Shown here in pieces: positions 56,158 to 64,000 of a DNA stretch of 64,000 nt; the stretch's first letter is position 1, and each line of letters begins with the position of its first letter. The translations under genes were made by a program, and so were the position numbers. The stretch covers positions 1,131,852 through 1,195,851 of the forward strand of contig NZ_RFFM01000001.1 of the NCBI RefSeq assembly GCF_003696365.1. The letters run 5' to 3'. The DNA is from Stutzerimonas zhaodongensis. GTDB taxonomy: Bacteria > Pseudomonadota > Gammaproteobacteria > Pseudomonadales > Pseudomonadaceae. The notes under the pieces are model-generated. The model was not told where the DNA came from. It saw only the letters and a program-made list of their open reading frames with translations, and ran no database searches.

Positions 56158-57378
56158 ATGCCCCCAGCACCAAACGATCCAGAACACCCGCAGCGCTCCA
56201 GCGTCTGGGCGATCTTCATGGTATTCCTTCGCCTGGGTTTGACCTCTTTCGGTGGCCCGGTGGCGCACCTGGGATATTTCCGCGAGGAGTTCGTCAACCG
56301 CCGCCGCTGGCTCGATGAGGGGCGTTTTGCCGATCTGGTTGCGCTCTGTCAGTTTCTGCCAGGCCCCGCCAGCAGCCAGGTGGGCATTGCCATTGGCCTT
56401 ATGCGTGGTGGCTACGGTGGCTCCCTGGCCGCGTGGGCCGGCTTTACCCTCCCTTCGGCCATCGCACTGACCTTGTTCGCATTGGGTATCGCCGGTTGGG
56501 GCGATGCCGTGCCAGGCGGGCTACTCCACGGCTTGAAGATCGTCGCGGTGGCGGTGGTGGCTCAAGCGGTGTGGGGGATGGCGCGAAATCTATGTACAGA
56601 CGGAACGCGCATAACAATTGCGCTGATCGCAGCTTGCGCTGTATTGCTGCTGGCAAACGCTTGGGCTCAGCTTTGTGTGATCGCTTTGGCTGGCCTGAGC
56701 GGGCTGATGCTCTTTCGCTCATCGATCACGCAGAGCCCGGCCATCTCGACGGCGCCGAGCAGACGCCTGACAGCAAGCTTTTTTCTGATGACGTTCTTCG
56801 CGCTGCTAATAGCGCTGCCGACCCTCGCTGCGACTTCTTCAAGCCAGTGGCTGGCGCTGCTGGACACCTTCTACCGCGCCGGCGCCTTGGTATTTGGAGG
56901 GGGGCACGTAGTGTTGCCGCTGCTGCAGGCCGAAGTTGTACCGAACGGCTGGGTCAGTAACGACACGTTTCTCGCAGGGTACGGGGCTGCCCAGGCCGTC
57001 CCGGGACCACTCTTCACCTTTTCTGCATTTCTAGGCGCATCAATGAATGATGGCGCTGCAAGCCTGGTGAGTGCAGGCCTGAGCCTCACCGCAGTGTTCG
57101 CTCCGTCGTTTTTGCTGGTATTTGGAGTCATGCCGTTCTGGGATCGACTGCGCACCAACAGCCGTGTCCAAGCGGCACTGGCCGGGGTGAATGCTGCGGT
57201 GGTAGGCCTGCTGCTAGCGGCGCTCTACGATCCGGTCTGGACCAGCGCCATATTCGGCCCTGCAGACTTCACCCTGGCTCTGATCGCGCTTGTCGCCCTG
57301 ATGGTGTGGAAGCTACCACCCTGGCTGGTGGTGCTGGCGGGCGGCATCGCTGGCTGGGCGCTCGACGCGTTGATTTGA
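56158..57378 (+). CDS. chrA: Chromate transporter ChrA
   Basis: A 406-aa CHR-family protein, long bidomain type: the first half has FLRLGLTSFGGPVAHLGYFREEFV and LPGPASSQVGI, the second half GGGHVVLPLLQAEVV and GYGAAQAVPGPLFTFSAFLG. Known members expel chromate; the physiological substrate may also be sulfate. No chrB regulator is near. Confidence 0.93.
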   Translation: MPPAPNDPEHPQRSSVWAIFMVFLRLGLTSFGGPVAHLGYFREEFVNRRRWLDEGRFADLVALCQFLPGPASSQVGIAIGLMRGGYGGSLAAWAGFTLPSAIALTLFALGIAGWGDAVPGGLLHGLKIVAVAVVAQAVWGMARNLCTDGTRITIALIAACAVLLLANAWAQLCVIALAGLSGLMLFRSSITQSPAISTAPSRRLTASFFLMTFFALLIALPTLAATSSSQWLALLDTFYRAGALVFGGGHVVLPLLQAEVVPNGWVSNDTFLAGYGAAQAVPGPLFTFSAFLGASMNDGAASLVSAGLSLTAVFAPSFLLVFGVMPFWDRLRTNSRVQAALAGVNAAVVGLLLAALYDPVWTSAIFGPADFTLALIALVALMVWKLPPWLVVLAGGIAGWALDALI

Positions 57379-57401
57379 TCACCGCGGCGCTAGCCTTCAG
57401 C

Positions 57402-58505
57402 TCAGCCGCTGACTTCGGTACGCCCACCTGAGCGCGCGAGATAGCCGCATCCCTTCTCGGATATCAGTCCGGCATAGGTATCAGCCGGCAGCGCGTCCAG
57501 CCCATCGCGCAGTGCGAAAGTGGTAAAGCCCAGTTGCGTCAGAAGAAAAACAGCGCTCGCGCTGCGCTTGCCACTGTCGCAATAGCAGAGGTAAGTCCTA
57601 TCTGGTTTCAGCAGACGCGACTTCAGGCGTAAAAGATGAAGGGGCATGTTCAGTGCTTGGGCTGCATGACCACGCTGGTACTCGTCGAGAAACCGCACAT
57701 CAAGCCATTGCGCGCCTTCGCCGATCAGCTGCTTTGCGTGCTCGAAATCCAGCTCATCGACTACCGGAGCCCTGAGCAAGGTTACGAAATCCTGCCGAGC
57801 CAGACGCAGAACACGGGCGTCCTCGATCAAGGTGACCGTGGCGTTGCGGGGTCGCTCCGAGAGCAGAGCCTCTTCCCCGAAGCAGGCGCCCACATCCAGC
57901 TCGGCAACCACTTGTTGGTCGCTGTCGCTGCCAACAATCACCTCGGCACGACCGCTCTTTAGAAAGTAACAGCAGTCACCCGCCTCACCTTCGCGGAGCA
58001 ATACGTAGCCGCTGGGTAGGTCCATGGGTTGGAGCCTGCTTAGCATCGTGCGAACATTTTCCGTTGGTACCTTGGCGAACAACGGATTTTCCAATAGGTC
58101 CTCGAGCCAGTCGGTCAGCTCGCCGTTAGTCGCCAGCTCCAGTAGCAGATCGGCGTTTGCCTGCTGCCAGGACAACAGACGATCCAGGCGGCAACTATCG
58201 ACTACCAGCACGCTGGAATCTTCCAATGCCCAGGCCTCATTGAACCTGGGACCGGCGCTGAACGCATGGCAGCTTTCCGGTGAGCCAGCGACCAAGCGCT
58301 GCGGTGCTCCATCTGGCGCCCGAAGCAAGAGTGCACCAGCAAGCAGAAAGTAGCTGGATGCGCTATCAGCGTCCTTAAAAAGCGGCTCACCGGCGAGCAA
58401 GGGTCGTGGGATCAGCTGGTCCCGTAGCGTTTGTAAACGACGCGAAGAGAGTGCATTGAGCGGGATTAAACTGCTCAGCTGAGCAGGGAGCAGCGGTCTG
58501 TTCAT
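57402..58505 (-). CDS. Cyclic-nucleotide-binding/rhodanese fusion protein
   Basis: A 367-aa protein: a degenerate cyclic nucleotide-binding region (about 15-115), a second better-kept one (about 130-245: GYVLLREGEAGDCCYFLKSGRAEVIV, GACFGEEALLSERPRNATV with the phosphate-binding-cassette Arg), and a C-terminal rhodanese (about 255-355) with active-site loop C-D-S-G-K-R-S. No DNA-binding domain. Possibly a cNMP-gated sulfur transferase. Convergent with chrA. Confidence 0.9.
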   Translation of the reverse strand: MNRPLLPAQLSSLIPLNALSSRRLQTLRDQLIPRPLLAGEPLFKDADSASSYFLLAGALLLRAPDGAPQRLVAGSPESCHAFSAGPRFNEAWALEDSSVLVVDSCRLDRLLSWQQANADLLLELATNGELTDWLEDLLENPLFAKVPTENVRTMLSRLQPMDLPSGYVLLREGEAGDCCYFLKSGRAEVIVGSDSDQQVVAELDVGACFGEEALLSERPRNATVTLIEDARVLRLARQDFVTLLRAPVVDELDFEHAKQLIGEGAQWLDVRFLDEYQRGHAAQALNMPLHLLRLKSRLLKPDRTYLCYCDSGKRSASAVFLLTQLGFTTFALRDGLDALPADTYAGLISEKGCGYLARSGGRTEVSG

Positions 58506-58530
58506 CCATGGTTTCCAGAATACGGAGCGG

Positions 58531-59493
58531 TCAGCGCAGCAGTTCGTTCAGCTGCGCCTGGGCAGCCCGCCGACCTTGCAGACCGCCGGTGTGCACGAAG
58601 ACCAGCCGCGCGCCCCGAGGAAAATACCCTCGCGCTACGTGAAAGCGCAATGCCATCATTGCTTTTGCGGTATAGACAGGGTCCAGAGGCACATCGGTGG
58701 CCGCTTCGGTTTCAAGGATGAATGCTGCAACCTCTGCATCGAAACGACCGAAACCGGCGCGGCTGGCATCGATCAATTGATAGTTGGGATGAGCGATATC
58801 GGCCTGAATCAGCAACCGTTCGACCTCATGCGAGACGCCATGAGACGGTGGCCCAGCCAGCGCACCATAAACCCGCCGAGCGCACTGTCCAGCTTCACCG
58901 ATCACCAGCCCTGCCAGTGTCGTACCGGTCCCGGCGGCTAGCCACCAGCCGTCGTGGTCGGTCCAGCCAAGGGTCGCCAGCTTTTCTTGAACATGCGCTA
59001 CTAGAGGTGCGCAGCCCAATGTCCCGGAAAGCCCACTGCCCCCCTCAGGCACGCAGTAATGGTTGGGATAACGCTCACGCCAGGTGTCGAAGAATCCCAG
59101 CTGGTGACGCTCCCGGTATCCTCCGTACCCCAGCCAATGCAACTGCATGCCGTAAGACTCGAGGTCATCAACCGTCGGAGTACGCTGAGCATGGCCTCGC
59201 AAAAGGCCAACGCTACTGAAGCCGTAGCGAGCCGCTGCGGCGGCTAGCGCGTGAAGGTGGTTGGAGTGGGGGCCGCCGAGACTGATAAGACCCGATGCAC
59301 GCTCTGCGCTTGCGGCCTCCAGGTGATGAGCGAGCTTGAACCATTTGTTGCCAGATAACGCCGGATCGATCAGATCCAACCGCAACACTGCAAGCTGCAC
59401 CGCAGCAGCCCGCAACCAAGGCAGATCGACTACATGCAGCGGAGCCAGTGCGAGATCGGGGGAAAATGCCGAAGACGAAGGCAAGGACGTCAA
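58531..59493 (-). CDS. PLP-dependent enzyme (ACC deaminase / D-cysteine desulfhydrase family)
   Basis: A 320-aa fold-type II PLP enzyme. The cofactor Lys is in LSGNKWFKL (about 49-57), the following SLGGPHSNHLHALAAA binds substrate, and AAGTGTTLAGL is the phosphate loop. Substrate (ACC, D-Cys or other) cannot be settled from sequence. The frame opens with a TTG at 59493 overlapping the upstream gene's TGA; this start is uncertain. Cotranscribed with the coiled-coil gene upstream. Confidence 0.85.
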   Translation of the reverse strand: MTSLPSSSAFSPDLALAPLHVVDLPWLRAAAVQLAVLRLDLIDPALSGNKWFKLAHHLEAASAERASGLISLGGPHSNHLHALAAAAARYGFSSVGLLRGHAQRTPTVDDLESYGMQLHWLGYGGYRERHQLGFFDTWRERYPNHYCVPEGGSGLSGTLGCAPLVAHVQEKLATLGWTDHDGWWLAAGTGTTLAGLVIGEAGQCARRVYGALAGPPSHGVSHEVERLLIQADIAHPNYQLIDASRAGFGRFDAEVAAFILETEAATDVPLDPVYTAKAMMALRFHVARGYFPRGARLVFVHTGGLQGRRAAQAQLNELLR

Positions 59494-60854
59494 CTGCCCG
59501 TACGCAGCCGATCCTGCGATTTATGCCTGGCGCAGCAGTTGGATTCACCGATGACAAAACGGCCAGGCGCTTCGATCTTGTCCAATGGCATGTTGCATCG
59601 TTCGCCACTGGTGAGTGTGGCGACGCACACCGGCTGCCGGTAATGCTGAACCCACAATTGGTATTGCTCTTCCGATACGCCGCATTTTGCAGCTGCGTAA
59701 GCAAGCGGATTCTGCTGATAGCGTGCCATGTCAGAAAGTGGAATAGTCAAGTGACCGGCACCCGGATGATAGGCCATGAAGGTCATGCCCTGTGCTGACA
59801 AGCGCTCCAACATCCGCTCGCCGCTCTGCTCTGAAAGCACATCGCGCTGTTTCTGCAGCTGTTCGATCTCTTCCTGCAGCTGACTGTCCAATTCGTTTCG
59901 ATAGGCCAGCTCGACGTCCCGGATGGATACCTGCTCCTTGTACTCCTCAACGGCGGCTGCGACCTGCCGCTGAAGTTCCTCGTCGAATTGCGCACGCGCG
60001 GCCTCTGCTTCGACACGACTGTTCTGTTCGAGCGCTCGCAATTGCCGGCTCATTTCCTCGCGATTCTTCTGAAAGCCCTCAGCCTGCGCCTCCAGCTCTG
60101 ACTGCAATTGGGCGACCTGTTGCTCCTTTGTCGTAAGTGCATTGCATAATCGAGCGATCTCTTCGCGCAGCTTGGCCTGCTGCTGGGTGGCCAACTCACG
60201 AAGCCTGCTGATATCCGCTTCCCTCTGCTGTTCCAGGCTGGCGATACGCAGCCGCTGCTGCTTGATCAGCTGCGCTGCCTTGAGGCGTTGATCCTGTTCC
60301 GCTTTCTCCGGTGGCTCTGCCGCAGGGGGCTGCTTCGCTGGATCAGGTGCGTACCAGGTGTCTTCAGCCACCATTTGCAGGCGTTCGGCCGGCACAGCCT
60401 GAGGCGCTTCCTCTTCGATCAGCAACCCAAGCTGATTGCGTTTGATCCGGTCACGCAGCATCACAAAGTGATTGTTGCCCTGAGCAAGTTCTGGATCCCA
60501 AAGGTGCATCTGATACCAGGAAACCGGGCATTGGCTGCGACAAGCCAGGCGGATGGGCCCTGCACCCAAATCCGGGCCACGACCGGTACGCTCAGCCAGG
60601 TTGCGCAGCGGAATGTTCCATCCGCTATCGGCTGAGCCGTCTTCGTTGAAGTCGAGATAAAAGAAGACTGCCGCACGAATCTGTAGTCGAGTGTTGACCA
60701 GCACGTAGGCGACACGCATCTGCTGATCGGCGAACTCGGGCATGCTCACTACGCCGTCGAGCATGGCTTCGAATTCCGGATAGAGCATTTCCTTGCAGAC
60801 GCCGCCATCATTGAAGAACAGCACGGCTTCCACCGTCTGCGGTTTGATCTGCAT
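59490..60854 (-). CDS. Coiled-coil protein of unknown function
   Basis: A 454-aa protein: a globular N-terminal domain (about 1-180, with FFNDGGVCKEMLYPEFEAML and ACRSQCPVSWYQMHLWDP), a Gln/Glu/Arg-rich coiled coil (about 185-350), and a C-terminal domain with cysteines in C-x9-C-x19-CC-x2-H order that may bind zinc. Start at 60854 (MQIKPQT), GAGGGT upstream; the Met at 60884 has no such site. It resembles a widespread pseudomonad family, sometimes mislabelled as chromosome partitioning; no partition ATPase motifs are present. Confidence 0.8.
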   Translation of the reverse strand: MQIKPQTVEAVLFFNDGGVCKEMLYPEFEAMLDGVVSMPEFADQQMRVAYVLVNTRLQIRAAVFFYLDFNEDGSADSGWNIPLRNLAERTGRGPDLGAGPIRLACRSQCPVSWYQMHLWDPELAQGNNHFVMLRDRIKRNQLGLLIEEEAPQAVPAERLQMVAEDTWYAPDPAKQPPAAEPPEKAEQDQRLKAAQLIKQQRLRIASLEQQREADISRLRELATQQQAKLREEIARLCNALTTKEQQVAQLQSELEAQAEGFQKNREEMSRQLRALEQNSRVEAEAARAQFDEELQRQVAAAVEEYKEQVSIRDVELAYRNELDSQLQEEIEQLQKQRDVLSEQSGERMLERLSAQGMTFMAYHPGAGHLTIPLSDMARYQQNPLAYAAAKCGVSEEQYQLWVQHYRQPVCVATLTSGERCNMPLDKIEAPGRFVIGESNCCARHKSQDRLRTGS

Positions 60855-61036
60855 GCTCGCACCCTCAACGGCTTGATCGGCCAATCTATGGTTTGGGATT
60901 CAAGGCCTATTCCATGCCGCTATCCCGTAGTTCGCGCAAGTTTAGGGGAAAAATCAAAATCGGCGATGTGACTGGGTTGGCAGCGAGTCCCGCCCTGCAC
61001 CTCCGGGTGCCATACAGCCGGGAAACTGTGACAGGG

Positions 61037-61468
61037 TCAGGAGTTAAGCGCGGCAAGCAAAGGCGCCAGACGCCGGCCCATCTCATCGCCGAGTGCTTGC
61101 AGCCCGCTCATGGGACGCACCATCACTTCGAAATCGGTGATCTTGCCAGCGTCATCGAAGCGGATCATGTCGATGCCCTTGATCTGTCGGTCACCCACTC
61201 GGGCACTGAACTCGAGTACGACGTTCGAGCCATCGGCGCTGACCAACTCGCGGTGGTAGGCAAAATCTTCAAACACCTCAATCACAGTACTGAGGATGAG
61301 GCTGACCACCTGCGCGCCCTCGTACGGTTTGAACGCCATGGGTGAGCGAAAAACCGCATGGGTATGCAGAAGTTCAGGCAGACGGCTGAGATCACGGGTT
61401 TTAATCATCTGATGCCAATGCAGCAGCGTGACCGCGGCTTTCGGCGCCAAATAAAGGGAATCTTCCAT
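61037..61468 (-). CDS. NTF2-like (SnoaL-type) protein
   Basis: A 143-aa alpha/beta cone-fold protein: helix LHWHQMIKTRDLSRLPELL, then VFRSPM and strand pattern ending IDMIRFDDAGKITDFEVMVRP. Typical of the nuclear transport factor 2/SnoaL-like superfamily, small ligand-binding or isomerase proteins. Lies 50 bp downstream of fadH with a hairpin between; a function in the same metabolism is possible but unproven. Confidence 0.85.
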   Translation of the reverse strand: MEDSLYLAPKAAVTLLHWHQMIKTRDLSRLPELLHTHAVFRSPMAFKPYEGAQVVSLILSTVIEVFEDFAYHRELVSADGSNVVLEFSARVGDRQIKGIDMIRFDDAGKITDFEVMVRPMSGLQALGDEMGRRLAPLLAALNS

Positions 61469-61494
61469 ATCCAGCTCCTTTGCAATCAGAAGAC

Positions 61495-61512
61495 GGCCCC
61501 TGAAGCGGGGCC
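61495..61512 (-). terminator. Hairpin downstream of fadH
   Basis: Stem GGCCCC / GGGGCC with a 6-nt loop, only a weak U-rich stretch after it. May partly terminate fadH transcripts. Confidence 0.45.
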
Positions 61513-61518
61513 TTCAAG

Positions 61519-63558
<2,040 letters not shown>

Positions 63559-63775
63559 TCAATCGGGCGCTACGTGTAACGTACACGCCGGCCATCGGTA
63601 GTATCGCCACGCCTCTGCGGGCTGTGGTCGTGGTCGTGGTGAAGCGAAGATAAACAGCCTAACCGGCACGCTCAATGATCGAAAGTTACAACTGAATGAC
63701 CTTATCGAGCAAAAGTCCTTGGCTAGCGATTCCTCCATCGCTAGTCTTTGAGCTCCATCCTCTTACGCTTCGGTC

Positions 63776-64000
63776 ATGCGCACCCATAGTAAATACATCG
63801 GCTTGATCCTCATCGCGCTGGCCGCCCTCCTCATATATCTGGACTGGACGGCTGACCGTCGAAGCGGTCCGTTGCTATCAGATCTGCGCACACTGCCTAT
63901 CGAAATGCATGGAGAGGCCGGTGAGCACGGGAATCTGCTCGCTATCGAGACCCGCCTCATGCCTGCCGATTATCAAAGCCGAGAGCGTCTTAGCCTCAAG
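63776..64000 (+). CDS. Partial exported/membrane protein, possibly carbon-nitrogen hydrolase
   Basis: 75 codons to the window end, no stop. A single N-terminal hydrophobic helix (YIGLILIALAALLIYL) is followed by a soluble start (GNLLAIETRLMPADYQS). It reminds me of a pseudomonad carbon-nitrogen hydrolase family, but too little is present to be sure. Divergent from fadH across a 226-bp gap. Confidence 0.5.
   Translation, partial: MRTHSKYIGLILIALAALLIYLDWTADRRSGPLLSDLRTLPIEMHGEAGEHGNLLAIETRLMPADYQSRERLSLK

Overview
The window reads as chromosome of a Pseudomonas-type gammaproteobacterium, most likely from the P. stutzeri (Stutzerimonas) group. This is judged from gene content: a 180-kDa NAD-glutamate dehydrogenase, an OprD-family porin, rmf, DUF2835 and pseudomonad-style sigma-54 control of nitrate assimilation. 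No rRNA, CRISPR array, insertion sequence, prophage or integration site was seen, and almost all of the DNA is accounted for by ordinary housekeeping genes.

Layout. 1-4.5 kb: mobA, a small lipoprotein, tRNA-Pro(CGG), a glutaredoxin-like protein, an OprD-family porin and a three-gene ElaB/YqjD-YqjE-like envelope cluster. 4.6-19.5 kb: dgt, a FUSC membrane protein, yggL, dacB (PBP4), rlmKL, rmf, pyrD, DUF2835, a conserved hypothetical and gdhB. 19.9-26.7 kb: a tightly overlapping MoxR-DUF58-DUF4381-BatA-BatB-BatD operon. 26.8-44.4 kb: a complete assimilatory nitrate/nitrite locus. 44.5-63.6 kb: an RND/YCF48 pair, pepN, DUF2797/DUF1315, a rhomboid-phosphoesterase-nadK run, DUF1853, chrA, a cyclic-nucleotide-binding/rhodanese fusion, a PLP enzyme, a coiled-coil protein, an NTF2-like protein and fadH. 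The window ends inside a possible carbon-nitrogen hydrolase.

The nitrate locus is the most interesting part. It has nasS-nasT (sensor and ANTAR antiterminator), an ABC nitrate importer (nrtA, nrtB, nrtC-type ATPase) followed by a membrane-anchored protein that looks like a stand-alone NIT nitrate-sensing domain, an MFS nitrate transporter (nasA), a PP2C-Ser/Thr kinase fusion, and nirB-nirD-nasC-cobA. These give nitrate reductase, siroheme nitrite reductase and the siroheme-pathway methyltransferase; mobA at the window start would serve the molybdopterin cofactor. Four sigma-54 promoters can be read directly: before nasST, nrtA, nasA and nirB. The last three are each followed by the same RNA device: a P1 hairpin with an A1/G4 hexaloop, a P2 hairpin with the identical loop AAAGGC closed by GAC/GTC, and an intrinsic terminator whose 5' arm is that same AAAGGCGTC. 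P2 and the terminator are therefore mutually exclusive, which fits NasT-dependent antitermination. The inferred logic is two-key: nitrogen limitation through NtrC and sigma-54 starts transcription, and nitrate/nitrite through NasS release of NasT lets it continue.
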